Part shown: in pieces, positions 25,817 to 34,697 of the stretch
How the letters are laid out: each line of letters begins with the position of its first letter
How positions within the stretch are numbered: position 1 is the stretch's first letter
NCBI GenBank assembly: GCA_003222395.1
Contig: QHWB01000052.1
Location: forward strand, 62,001 to 126,000
DNA: 64,000 nucleotides
Direction of reading: 5' to 3'
From: Acidobacteriota bacterium
Lineage (GTDB): Bacteria > Acidobacteriota > Vicinamibacteria > Vicinamibacterales > CAVVIG01
Made by a program: the position numbers and the translations under genes
The notes under the pieces: model-generated
What the model was told of the DNA's origin: nothing
Seen by the model: only the letters and a program-made list of their open reading frames with translations
Database searches by the model: none

Positions 25817-26317
25817 ATGGCCACGCCGGTGTCCTTCGATATCACCTCGACGATCGACTTCCAGGAAGTCGACAACGCGCTGAACCAGGCGCGCAAGGAA
25901 GTCGGTCAGCGGTACGATTTCAAGGGCGCGACCGCCGAGATCACACTCAGCGAAAAAGACAAGACGCTGACGCTTGTCGCCGACGACGAGTTCAAGATGA
26001 ACGCGTTATGGGAGATCGTGCAGACGCGGCTCGTGCGGCGCGGCGTGGCGATCAAGAACTTCAAGGCGCCGGCGAGCGAGCCGGCCGCAGGCAGCAAGGT
26101 GCGTCGCATCATCACGATTCAGCAGGGCATCCCGATCGAAGCGGCGCGCGAAATCGTGAAGTTCATCAAGGACAAGAAGCTGAAAAAGGTGCAGGCCGCT
26201 ATCCAGGCCGATCAGGTGCGCGTCACCTCGCCGTCGAAAGACGAACTGCAGGAAGCGATCGGCGCCCTGCGCGAGCACGACTTCGGCGTCGCTCTCCAGT
26301 TCGGAAATTACCGTTAG
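25817..26317 (+). CDS. yajQ: YajQ family nucleotide-binding protein
   Basis: A 166-residue protein of normal YajQ length, with the typical start SFDITSTIDFQEVDNALNQA and blocks KEVGQRYDFKGA and IQADQVRVTSPSKDELQ. YajQ proteins have two ferredoxin-like domains; a Xanthomonas member binds cyclic di-GMP, and others have been linked to nucleotide binding. It follows the iron permease by 12 bp in the same direction. Confidence 0.93.
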   Translation: MATPVSFDITSTIDFQEVDNALNQARKEVGQRYDFKGATAEITLSEKDKTLTLVADDEFKMNALWEIVQTRLVRRGVAIKNFKAPASEPAAGSKVRRIITIQQGIPIEAAREIVKFIKDKKLKKVQAAIQADQVRVTSPSKDELQEAIGALREHDFGVALQFGNYR

Positions 26318-26324
26318 TCAAATT

Positions 26325-26364
26325 CGCGTGGGCGTCGTCGGACTTCGTACTTCGGACTTCGAAC
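26325..26364. repeat. ACTTCG-type heptamer array between convergent genes
   Basis: A short iterated stretch containing GGACTTCGTACTTCGGACTT fills the gap between yajQ and the convergent DUF4956 gene. It is the same family as the array at 20011-20056. Confidence 0.65.
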
Positions 26365-26366
26365 TT

Positions 26367-27104
26367 TCACTTCTTCTCCTTCTTCTCTTCCCACTGTACC
26401 GCGGCTTCCGGATCGAGTTGAGCGATCTGTTCCGACAGCCTGTCGGTCTGCCGATCGAACGGCAGATGGACGTCGTACGACACTTCCTCCTTCGACGTCG
26501 AACGGAGCGCATGCTCGAGTCGGTAGCGCGACAGCAGGCGATCGATGCCGATTTTGATCTTCGCGGGATCTTTGGCTTTCACCGTCAACCCGAACAGCTG
26601 TGTCGCCTTCGGCTCGAACGACTCGATGACCCACAACAGCGCGAGCATGAACGCGGTGCCGAATGCCGCGAGCAGCCAGAGCCCGACGCCCGCCGCCAGA
26701 CCGACGGCGAGCGTGCACAGCATGACGCCGGCATCCTTCGGATCCTCGATTTTCGAGCGATAGCGGACGAGCCCGGCCGCGCCCACGATGCCGAACGCGC
26801 GCGCGAGGCTCGAGCCGACGACGAGCATCACGACCGCGCCGACAACAGCCAGGATGATTTGGGTCTGGATGACCGGCGCGCGCCGGTGAGGCGTGCCGCG
26901 CCGCCTCGGGCGAACCGCGAGCACGGTCGCGAGGCCGGCCGCGATCGGCAGGCGCACCAGCGCGTGCATCACCTCTTCGATCTGCGTGTGCTGGTCGGGC
27001 GTATCGGTGAGCGTGTCGCCGCGCTGCCGCTCGGCGGCCGATGCGGAAAGCGCCGCGCCGACAAGCACTGCGGCCGCGAGAAACGCCGCTCGCGCGCGCC
27101 TCAT
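26367..27104 (-). CDS. DUF4956-family membrane protein
   Basis: A 245-residue protein with a signal-like N-terminus (residues 1-23), then four membrane segments. The DUF4956 core is visible as LARAFGIVGAAGLVRYRSKI followed by EDPKDAGVMLCTLAVGLAAG, and ends in a soluble domain with YDVHLPFDRQTDRL. DUF4956 proteins are often found beside polyphosphate-polymerase (VTC) and CotH genes, but their role is unknown. The ATG at 27104 overlaps the lipoprotein stop as ATGA, so the two are coupled. Confidence 0.8.
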   Translation of the reverse strand: MRRARAAFLAAAVLVGAALSASAAERQRGDTLTDTPDQHTQIEEVMHALVRLPIAAGLATVLAVRPRRRGTPHRRAPVIQTQIILAVVGAVVMLVVGSSLARAFGIVGAAGLVRYRSKIEDPKDAGVMLCTLAVGLAAGVGLWLLAAFGTAFMLALLWVIESFEPKATQLFGLTVKAKDPAKIKIGIDRLLSRYRLEHALRSTSKEEVSYDVHLPFDRQTDRLSEQIAQLDPEAAVQWEEKKEKK

Positions 27105-28033
27105 TGCAGTCGCAGTCCCTCGTCGATCTTCTGACGGATCCGCGCGATGAACCGCGCCGTCACCTCCTCGGTGAAACCGCCCGCGCGAAAGGCGTCGCGC
27201 CACTGGCGATCCGTCAGCTTCTGCAGCCGCTCGCACGTCCAGCGCACGTCGTCGGGTCCGATCGCGCGCAGCAGTTCCTGATGGCGTCCCTTGTAGCCGA
27301 AAGTCACGCGTCCGTTGGACGCGCCGATGATGAACGCTTCGTGCTCGAACGCCTCGATATTGCCGCGCGGCGGATCGAAGCGGCCGGTCGCGCCGAGCGA
27401 CGCCCCCAGATCCTTCACGACGTACCAGCGCCGCGCGCCTTCGCGCGCTTCGCCTTGGACCTCGAACACCTCGTTGTTCGGATTCTTGAGATCGGTGCTG
27501 TTGAGAATCATCATCAACGCGAGCAGGCCCTGGTACGGGCGGGTGCCGACGAACGGGTTCTTCTGCCATTCCCACTCGCCGACCGATTTCAGCGCGGGCT
27601 CTTCCGGACGGAAGCGTCCGCCGCCGAACTGCTGCCCGTTCGCGTGATCGACGCCGATCCAGCGCTCGACGAAGTACGACGGCAGCTGGTGATAGCCGAG
27701 TCCCCAAGCGATGCGCGACGTGACGACTTCGGTCTGCGCCTCAGGTCCGATCTTCACGTTCCACTCGCGGCCGCCTTCGTCGCGGACGCGGTACGTGATG
27801 CTGAAGCCGCGCGTGTCGCGTTTGACGATGTCGTATCGCGTGTCAGCCTGCGGACGCAGCGGTTGGCGGAGCCCGCCGCGCGGTCCGTCGAACAGGTCGC
27901 GCGCCGTCGGACCGGGATCGATCCACAGCTCGGCCATCTGGGACGCCGAGGGTGGACCGCCGGTGGGCCTCACCGCTGGGGCGCAGGCAGTTGCCGTCAA
28001 TACACACGCGATGAAAACCCGGACCACGCTCAA
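27101..28033 (-). CDS. Putative lipoprotein of unknown function, coupled to DUF4956
   Basis: A protein of about 310 residues with a short signal peptide and a lipobox (LTATAC), so probably anchored to a membrane. No family was named with confidence. The body has WNVKIGPEAQTEVVTSRIAW, LMMILNSTDLKNPNNEVF and YVVKDLGASLGATGRF. The spacing of Lys, Asn and Asp vaguely recalls HipA/CotH-type kinase folds, but this is only a guess. Start is TTG at 28033 or GTG at 28027; neither has a good Shine-Dalgarno sequence. Confidence 0.65.
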   Translation of the reverse strand: MSVVRVFIACVLTATACAPAVRPTGGPPSASQMAELWIDPGPTARDLFDGPRGGLRQPLRPQADTRYDIVKRDTRGFSITYRVRDEGGREWNVKIGPEAQTEVVTSRIAWGLGYHQLPSYFVERWIGVDHANGQQFGGGRFRPEEPALKSVGEWEWQKNPFVGTRPYQGLLALMMILNSTDLKNPNNEVFEVQGEAREGARRWYVVKDLGASLGATGRFDPPRGNIEAFEHEAFIIGASNGRVTFGYKGRHQELLRAIGPDDVRWTCERLQKLTDRQWRDAFRAGGFTEEVTARFIARIRQKIDEGLRLQ

Positions 28034-28132
28034 GCGCTGAGCAAGGATATTGCCGTTCCGTTAAAACGAATAGGGACACCCCCGCACAGCTCGGCCGCGA
28101 TTCGACTGGCGACCGGCTTGCAGATTCTTGAT

Positions 28133-30982
28133 GTGGTGGCCGCCTCCCGCATTCCACTCTCGACGTACCGGCTGCAGTTCAACAGACGGTTCACGTTTGC
28201 GAACGCGCGCAGCATCGTCGATTACCTGCACGCGCTCAGCATCGGCGACTGCTATGCCTCGTCCTATCTCGCCGCCGTGCCGGGAAGCCCGCATGGATAC
28301 GACGTCGCCGATCCGACGCGTCTCAATCCCGACATCGGAACGGAGGAGGAGTACTGGGAGTGGATCGACGCGATGCGATCGCATGGGATGGGTCACGTCC
28401 TCGACGTCGTGCCGAACCATATGGGCATCGCGAAGTCCGCGAACCCATGGTGGCTCGACGTGCTCGAGAACGGACCGTGCTCGCGCTACGCGCGGTTCTT
28501 CGACATCGCGTGGCATCCGGTCAAGGCCGAGCTCGCCGACAAAGTGCTGATCCCGATTCTCGGCGACCAGTACGGCGCAGTACTCGAACGTCAGGAACTG
28601 AAGCTCGCGTACGACGAGGGAGCGTTCACCATCAGGTACTTCGATGACGCGCTGCCCGTCGCGCCCGATACGTATCCGACGATCGTCGCCGCGGAGCTGC
28701 CGGAGTGGTTGAGCGCGCACGCTGGAGAGGACGCCGACGAGCTGCAGAGCATCCTGACCGCGAGCGAGCATCTGCCGCCGCGCAGCTCGCAGGAAGCCGC
28801 CGACATCGCCGTCCGCGCGCGCGAGAAGGAAGTCGTGAAGCGGCGGCTGGCGCTCCTGACCGAGCGCAGCGCCGACATCCGGGCGCTGATCGATCGCGGC
28901 GTGGCGCGCGTGAACGGGAGGCCGGGCGCGCCGCGCTCGTTCGACGAGCTCGACGCGTTGCTCACCGCGCAGTCGTACCGGCTCGCGCACTGGCGCGTCG
29001 CATCGGAAGAGATCAATTACCGGCGCTTCTTCGACGTGAACCAGCTCGCCGCGCTGCGGATGGAAGATCCGGCGGTGTTCGACGAGGTACACCGCTTCGT
29101 GTTCGAGCTCGTCGGTCGCGGCGCCGCGACGGGGCTCCGCATCGATCATGTGGACGGCCTGTTCGCGCCGGGCGATTACCTGCGCCGCCTGCAGCAGACG
29201 CTCGCGACCCCGTCGAACCCGTTCTTCATCGTCGTCGAGAAGATTCTCGGCGCCGGCGAGCAGCTGCCGCGCGAGTGGCCCGTCGCTGGGACGACCGGCT
29301 ACGAGTTCGCATCGGTCGTGAACAACCTCTTCGTGGACCGGCGGAACGAGCGCGCGTTCGACGACATCTATCGCCGGTTCGTGCGCGATCGGCGCGAGCA
29401 GCTGACGTTCGCCGAGCTGGCCTACCGCAGCAAGAAACAGGTGCTCCACGAAACGATGTCGGGCGACATCAATTCGCTCGGCCACCAGTTGAACCGCTTC
29501 TCGGAACGGAACCGTCACTTCCGCGACTTCACGCTCTACAACCTGATCTCGACGATCAAGGAAACCATCGCGTGCTTCCCGGTCTACCGGACGTACGTGA
29601 CCGATCGCGATCCGGTGAGCGAGCACGACAACCGGTACATCGTCGAAGCGATCGCGTGCGCGAAGCGGCGCGGCGCGAATGCCGGCCTGTCGTCGCTCGT
29701 GTTCGAGTTCATCAAGCGTCTGCTCCTGAAGCGCACCGACGGCGCGACGCCCGAGGAATGCGAGGAGCGCGCGCGCTTCATCGGAAAGTTCCAGCAGATC
29801 ACCAGTCCGGTCGCGGCGAAGGGGATCGAGGATACCGCGCTGTACGTGTACAACCGGCTGCTGTCGCTGAACGACGTCGGCAGCGATCCCACGGTGTTCG
29901 GTCTCGATCCGGCCGACGTTCACCGGTGGATGATCGAGCGGCAGCGGTGCTGGCCGGCGGCGCTCTCGGCGACGTCGACGCACGACACCAAGCGCGGCGA
30001 GGACGTTCGCGCGCGCCTGAACGTGCTGTCGGAAATTCCTGGCGCGTGGAAGGCGGCGGTGTCGAAGTGGCGGACGCTGAACCGGCGGCACCGCACGGAC
30101 ATCGGAGGCGTGCTCGCGCCCGATCCCAACGAGGAGTACCTCATCTACCAGACGCTCGTCGGCACGTGGCCGATCGACGTCGATCGATTGACCGCCTACG
30201 TCACGAAGGCGCTGCGCGAGTCGAAGGTGCACACGAGCTGGTTGAGCCCGGATGAAGAGTACGAGGCGGCGGCGGTGAAATTCGTCACGGCTCTTCTCGA
30301 TCAGAAGCGGCCGAATCCGTTCCTGCAGACCTTCCTGCCGTTCCAGGCGCGCGTCGCGGAGCTGGGGATCTACAACAGCCTCGCGCAGCTCGTGATAAAG
30401 ATCACCGCACCGGGCGTCCCCGATTTTTATCAGGGCACGGAGTTCTGGGATCTCACGCTGGTGGACCCCGACAACCGGCGGCCGGTCGATTACGAGAAGC
30501 GGCGACAGACGCTGCCGTGCCTCCGGAACCCCGCGGAGCTGCTGGAGCAGCGCGCCGACGGCCGCATCAAGATGTTCGTGATGCACCGCGGACTGCAGGC
30601 GCGCGCGGATCTGCGCGAGGTCTACGAGCGGGGCGACTACCGTCCGCTCGAAGCGACCGGCGCGCACCGCGACGGCGTGTTCGCCTTCGCCCGCGTCGCC
30701 GCCGGCGGCGGCAGATCCGGCGCCGATCCCGTCGCGGCCATCACGTGCGTGCCGCGGATGATCGCGTCGCTCGTTCCCGACACGGCCGGTCCGCCGCTCG
30801 GCCGCGCGGTGTGGGCCGACACGCGAATGCAGCTGCCGCCGGAGCTGGCCGATGGCGCGCTGCGCGACGTGTTCACCGGCGCGACGATCGAGGTCGAGCG
30901 GGCGAACGGCGCAAGCGCACTGTCCGCCGCGGCCGTGTTCGAGCGCTTCCCCGTCGCGCTGCTCGTTCCATGCTCTACCTGA
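28133..30982 (+). CDS. treY: Malto-oligosyltrehalose synthase
   Basis: A GH13 enzyme of about 949 residues that turns the reducing-end glucose of a maltodextrin into a trehalosyl unit. Motifs: IPLSTYRLQFNRRFTF at the N-terminus, LDVVPNHMGI, GLRIDHVDGL (nucleophile Asp), STHDTKRGEDVRARL and APGVPDFYQGTEFWDL. The frame is open far upstream, so the start is uncertain; GTG at 28133 or TTG at 28118 fit the family N-terminus. The usual partner treZ is not adjacent. The last 13 bp overlap the next gene. Confidence 0.93.
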   Translation: MVAASRIPLSTYRLQFNRRFTFANARSIVDYLHALSIGDCYASSYLAAVPGSPHGYDVADPTRLNPDIGTEEEYWEWIDAMRSHGMGHVLDVVPNHMGIAKSANPWWLDVLENGPCSRYARFFDIAWHPVKAELADKVLIPILGDQYGAVLERQELKLAYDEGAFTIRYFDDALPVAPDTYPTIVAAELPEWLSAHAGEDADELQSILTASEHLPPRSSQEAADIAVRAREKEVVKRRLALLTERSADIRALIDRGVARVNGRPGAPRSFDELDALLTAQSYRLAHWRVASEEINYRRFFDVNQLAALRMEDPAVFDEVHRFVFELVGRGAATGLRIDHVDGLFAPGDYLRRLQQTLATPSNPFFIVVEKILGAGEQLPREWPVAGTTGYEFASVVNNLFVDRRNERAFDDIYRRFVRDRREQLTFAELAYRSKKQVLHETMSGDINSLGHQLNRFSERNRHFRDFTLYNLISTIKETIACFPVYRTYVTDRDPVSEHDNRYIVEAIACAKRRGANAGLSSLVFEFIKRLLLKRTDGATPEECEERARFIGKFQQITSPVAAKGIEDTALYVYNRLLSLNDVGSDPTVFGLDPADVHRWMIERQRCWPAALSATSTHDTKRGEDVRARLNVLSEIPGAWKAAVSKWRTLNRRHRTDIGGVLAPDPNEEYLIYQTLVGTWPIDVDRLTAYVTKALRESKVHTSWLSPDEEYEAAAVKFVTALLDQKRPNPFLQTFLPFQARVAELGIYNSLAQLVIKITAPGVPDFYQGTEFWDLTLVDPDNRRPVDYEKRRQTLPCLRNPAELLEQRADGRIKMFVMHRGLQARADLREVYERGDYRPLEATGAHRDGVFAFARVAAGGGRSGADPVAAITCVPRMIASLVPDTAGPPLGRAVWADTRMQLPPELADGALRDVFTGATIEVERANGASALSAAAVFERFPVALLVPCST

Positions 30983-32238
30983 CGATTATCGGCGGCGCGT
31001 TCATCGCGTGGCTGATCCTCGTCTTCCTCTTCACTCCCGCGATTCCGTACCACATCGAAGCGCCGATCGACACGCGCAGCGACCACTTCATTCACGTGCT
31101 CGAATCGACGTGTCACAGCACGCTCGAGCGCGACAACAAAGTCGAGATCCTGACCGACGGGACCATGTTCTACCCGGCCATGCTCGACGCGATTTGCGGC
31201 GCGCGCGAGACGGTCAACATGGAGTGCTACATCTTCAAGCGGGGCGAGATCGGCAATCGCTTCATCGAGGCGCTCGCGGATCGCGCGCGAGCCGGCGTGC
31301 GCGTGACGATCGTGATGGACGCCGTCGGCAGCTTCGGAGCGTTCCACAGGTCGGCGCGGCCGCTCCGGGAGGCGGGGTGCCGCGTCGAGCCGTATCAACG
31401 GATGCGCTGGTACAGCCTCGCGCGCCTGAACAACCGCACGCACCGCGAGCTCCTGGTCGTCGACGGACAGATCGCCTTCGTCGGCGGTGCCGGCGTCGCC
31501 GACTGGTGGTGGAAGCCCGGCGGCAAACGCCACCGCCCGGGCAGGCCGATGTGGCGCGACATGATGGCGCGGATCGAGGGCCCGGTCGTCGCCGATATCC
31601 AGGGCGTCGTCGCCGAGAACTGGCTCGAGTGCTGCGGCGAGATTCTCACCGGACCGCTGACGTACAAACGGTCGGTCGCCGCCGGCGCGTCGCCGGCGTT
31701 CGCGATCAGGAGCTCGCCGTCGGATCGCGCGACGGTCTCGCGCGTGCTGTTTCAAACGCTGGTCGAAGCGTCGGCGCGGCGCGTCCGGATCACGACGCCG
31801 TACTTTCTTCCCGACAAGGCCTTCCGCGTGGCGTTCCGGCGCACCGCCACGCGCGGCGTCGACGTCGTCGTCATCGTGCCGGGCCGGAACACGGATCAGC
31901 GCTGGGTGCGGCTCGCGAGCCGGCGGTTGTACGGCCAGCTGCTCGAAGCGGGCGTCAGGATTTTCGAATACGGTCCCGGGATGACGCACAGCAAGGCGCT
32001 CCTCGTCGACGACCTGTGGGCGGTCATCGGCACGACCAACCTCGACAACCGATCGTTCGAACACAACGACGAAGTGAACGTCGCCGTGCGCGACGAAGCG
32101 GTCGTCGCGCGCATCAACTGCGATTTCGAGCGCGACCTCGCACGGTGCGAGGAAATGACTCTCGAGGCGTGGCGCCGCCGGCCGGTGTGGGAAAAACTCA
32201 TCGGTACGGTCGCATGGATCCTCGAACGCCAGCAATAA
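30970..32238 (+). CDS. Cardiolipin synthase-like phospholipase D-family protein
   Basis: A 422-residue protein with an N-terminal membrane anchor (residues 1-22) and two PLD domains. The second HKD motif is intact (H340-S-K342 to D347, THSKALLVDD, then GTTNLDNRSFEHNDE). The first reads H158-R-E160 to D165 (THRELLVVDG), with the usual Lys replaced by Glu. Bacterial cardiolipin synthases of this type join phosphatidylglycerol molecules. The changed first motif makes activity uncertain. Its ATG lies inside the end of treY. Confidence 0.85.
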   Translation: MLYLTIIGGAFIAWLILVFLFTPAIPYHIEAPIDTRSDHFIHVLESTCHSTLERDNKVEILTDGTMFYPAMLDAICGARETVNMECYIFKRGEIGNRFIEALADRARAGVRVTIVMDAVGSFGAFHRSARPLREAGCRVEPYQRMRWYSLARLNNRTHRELLVVDGQIAFVGGAGVADWWWKPGGKRHRPGRPMWRDMMARIEGPVVADIQGVVAENWLECCGEILTGPLTYKRSVAAGASPAFAIRSSPSDRATVSRVLFQTLVEASARRVRITTPYFLPDKAFRVAFRRTATRGVDVVVIVPGRNTDQRWVRLASRRLYGQLLEAGVRIFEYGPGMTHSKALLVDDLWAVIGTTNLDNRSFEHNDEVNVAVRDEAVVARINCDFERDLARCEEMTLEAWRRRPVWEKLIGTVAWILERQQ

Positions 32239-32239
32239 A

Positions 32240-32356
32240 GAGTGGCAGGCCTAACGGCCTGCGCTACGCATTCGCGCAGCATCTCGGCGCGGATTCGCCG
32301 GCATCTTCGCGATTCGTAGGTGTTGGCGACTCGTAGCGCAGCCCTAGGGCCGCCTT
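32240..32356. repeat. Long inverted-repeat element after the PLD gene
   Basis: Seven bases after the stop is a perfect hairpin GCAGGCC-TAAC-GGCCTGC (32245-32262). CTGCGCTACG (32259-32268) then pairs perfectly with CGTAGCGCAG (32332-32341), followed by the palindrome GCCCTAGGGC. The whole 157-bp gap is this element plus a leader for the next gene. It could end transcription, but there is no T-tract. Confidence 0.65.
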
Positions 32357-32395
32357 GGATCTCGGCTTGCACCCCTAATTCCTGCGGAGACTCAT

Positions 32396-34156
32396 ATGGC
32401 AAAGACGGCTGCGGATGTGTTGGCCGATCGCCTCATCGACTGGGATGTGCGCGTCGTGTTCGGTCTGCCGGGCGACGGCATCAACGGCATCATGGAGGCG
32501 CTGCGGAAACGGCAGGAGCGCATCACGTTCGTGCAGGTGCGCCACGAAGAGGCCGCGGCGTTCATGGCGTGCGGCTACGCGAAGTACACGGGCCGGCTCG
32601 GCGTCTGCCTCGCGACGTCGGGTCCCGGCGCGATCCACCTGCTCAACGGTCTTTACGACGCCAAGATGGACGGCGCGCCGGTCGTCGCGATCACCGGCCA
32701 GACCTACCACGATTTGATCGGCACGCGTTACCAGCAGGAAGTCGACCTCCTCGCCCTCTTCAAGGATGTCGCCGTCTACAACCAGCAGGTGATGGGCGCG
32801 GGCCACGTCCGCGCGCTCGTCGACGCGGGCTGCCGCGCCGCGCTCTCCCAGCGCGGTGTCGCCCACATCACCTGTCCGGTCGATCTGCAGGAACAGACAA
32901 TCGCCGACGACGAGCGCTCGCAGAAGAAGGTCGAAGGACACACGTCGAACGCGTGGCGGCCGCCGATCGTCGTTCCGCGCGCCGAGGACCTGCGCGCCGC
33001 GGCAGACGTGCTGAACGCCGGCACGCGGACGGTGATTCTCGCCGGCCAGGGCGCACTCGGCGCCGGCGACGAGCTCGAACAGCTCGCAGATCTCATGGCG
33101 GCGCCCATCGTGAAGCCGTTGCTCGGCAAAGGCGTCGTCGCCGACGACTCGCCTTATACGACAGGCGGCATCGGTCTGCTCGGCACCGAGCCGTCCGAAG
33201 TCGCGATGGAGAAATGCGACACGCTGCTGATGGCCGGCACAAGCTTTCCCTACATGGAGTTCTACCCGAAGCACGACGCCTGCCGCGGCGTCCAGATCGA
33301 TCGCGACGCCTCGCGCATCGGCCTTCGCTTCCCTGTGGAGGTCGGACTGTGCGGCGATGCGAAAGCCACGCTCCAGGCGCTGCTGCCCCACATCCGGCGG
33401 CGTCGGGATCGCGCGTTCCTCGAGGAAGCGCAGGCCGGCATGAAGGCGTGGCGCGAGCTGATGTGGACGCGCGCGCACCAAGACTCGGTTCCGCTCAAGC
33501 CGCAGGTCGTCGCCGACGCGCTGAACGCGCTGCTCGCCGACGACGCGATCATCTCGACCGACTCGGGAACCATCACGACGTGGGTCGCGCGCCACATCAA
33601 CATGAGGCGCAGCCAGCTTTTCTCCTGCTCCGGCAACCTGGCGACGATGGCGCCGGGACTTCCGTACGCGATCGCCGCGCAGATCGCGTATCCCGGACGG
33701 CAGTCGGTGGCGTTCGTCGGAGACGGCGGCTTCACGATGCTGATGGGTGAGTTCGCGACGGCGGTCAAGTACCGCCTGCCGATCAAGGTCGTCATCATCA
33801 AGAACAACACGCTCGGGATGATCAAGTGGGAGCAGATGGTGTTCCTCGGCAACCCGGAGTACGGCGTCTCGCTCGAGCCGATCGATTTCGTCAAGTTCGC
33901 CGAGGCCTGCGGCGGCATCGGGTTCCGCTGCGAGCGTCCCGACGAAGTTCATTCGGCGCTCGAGGCGATGCTGCTCGCCGACGGACCGGCCATCTGCGAA
34001 GCGGTCGTCGATCCGTTCGAGCCGCCGATGCCGGCGCGCGTGAAGGCGAAGCAGGCGCTGCACATGGCCGAGGCGCTCGCGCGCGGAGAACCGAACCGCG
34101 GCCGCATCGCGCTCACGCTGTTTCGCGACAAGGTGAACGACTTGAAAGGAAGGTAG
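32396..34156 (+). CDS. Thiamine diphosphate-dependent pyruvate oxidase/dehydrogenase-like enzyme
   Basis: A 586-residue enzyme of the POX/PoxB/acetolactate synthase superfamily. It has VFGLPGDGINGIMEAL at the N-terminus, the catalytic Glu in VRHEEAAAFMACGYAK, a central FAD-type domain, and the ThDP/Mg motif VGDGGFTMLMGEFATA ending in KNN. PoxB converts pyruvate to acetate and CO2 with quinone as acceptor. The best fit is pyruvate oxidase, but substrate cannot be fixed by sequence. It is followed by a DoxX-like gene with a strong Shine-Dalgarno sequence, suggesting a two-gene unit. Confidence 0.85.
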   Translation: MAKTAADVLADRLIDWDVRVVFGLPGDGINGIMEALRKRQERITFVQVRHEEAAAFMACGYAKYTGRLGVCLATSGPGAIHLLNGLYDAKMDGAPVVAITGQTYHDLIGTRYQQEVDLLALFKDVAVYNQQVMGAGHVRALVDAGCRAALSQRGVAHITCPVDLQEQTIADDERSQKKVEGHTSNAWRPPIVVPRAEDLRAAADVLNAGTRTVILAGQGALGAGDELEQLADLMAAPIVKPLLGKGVVADDSPYTTGGIGLLGTEPSEVAMEKCDTLLMAGTSFPYMEFYPKHDACRGVQIDRDASRIGLRFPVEVGLCGDAKATLQALLPHIRRRRDRAFLEEAQAGMKAWRELMWTRAHQDSVPLKPQVVADALNALLADDAIISTDSGTITTWVARHINMRRSQLFSCSGNLATMAPGLPYAIAAQIAYPGRQSVAFVGDGGFTMLMGEFATAVKYRLPIKVVIIKNNTLGMIKWEQMVFLGNPEYGVSLEPIDFVKFAEACGGIGFRCERPDEVHSALEAMLLADGPAICEAVVDPFEPPMPARVKAKQALHMAEALARGEPNRGRIALTLFRDKVNDLKGR

Positions 34157-34192
34157 CGGGCCCGCCGGCCGCGCTGCGAGAAGGAGAAGCCC

Positions 34193-34594
34193 ATGGCCGC
34201 AGAAGCGATCAACGTTCGCGTCAGCAGCCCGTCCTATCAGGCGTATCAGATCCTGCACATCGCCTACACCGTCGCGCCGATCGTGGCGGGCCTCGACAAG
34301 TTCTATCACTTCCTCGTGAACTGGGACACGTATCTCTCGCCGATCGTGCCGAGCACGCTGGGGATCACGGCTCACTCGTTCATGCTCGGCGTCGGCGTCA
34401 TCGAGGTGCTCGCCGGCCTGCTCGTGGCGGTGGTACCGCGGTACGGCGGCTGGGTCGTCGGCTTGTGGTTGATCGGCATCATCGTCAACCTTCTTTCGAT
34501 CCCGGCCTACTTCGACATCGCGCTGCGCGACTTCGGCCTTGCACTCGGCGCCTTTGCGCTCTCTAGGCTGAGCGCCGAATACAGCCCGGTGTGA
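34193..34594 (+). CDS. Small DoxX-like membrane protein
   Basis: A 133-residue protein with four predicted membrane helices (about 20-38, 60-80, 86-104 and 108-125). It resembles the DoxX/DoxD type but no exact family is claimed. GAGAAGGAG lies just before the ATG. It starts 36 bp after the PoxB-like gene and could link that enzyme to the membrane or quinone pool, which is inference. Confidence 0.7.
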   Translation: MAAEAINVRVSSPSYQAYQILHIAYTVAPIVAGLDKFYHFLVNWDTYLSPIVPSTLGITAHSFMLGVGVIEVLAGLLVAVVPRYGGWVVGLWLIGIIVNLLSIPAYFDIALRDFGLALGAFALSRLSAEYSPV

Positions 34595-34659
34595 CAGGAC
34601 GCTCTGAAAGCGCGCCTCGTTGGAATGACCGCGGCGAGCCGAGAGGCGAGCCGCGACAG

Positions 34660-34697
34660 GCGCCGGGGGTGGGGTCCCGGCGCAAATAAGAGAAATG
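34660..34697 (+). repeat. Dispersed hairpin-ATG element, copy D
   Basis: A perfect 8-bp stem (GCGCCGGG paired with CCCGGCGC, 34660-34683, loop GGTGGGGT) is followed by AAATAAGAGAA and the ATG at 34695. That ATG is the start codon of the SDR gene, which has no separate Shine-Dalgarno sequence. The upstream part (GCGAGCCGAGAGGCGAGCCG) is weakly similar to the other copies. Confidence 0.75.

Noticed and set aside
27041-28117. N-terminal extension of treY
   Set aside because: The open frame continues upstream by chance over the lipoprotein gene; TreY proteins begin near IPLSTYRLQF.
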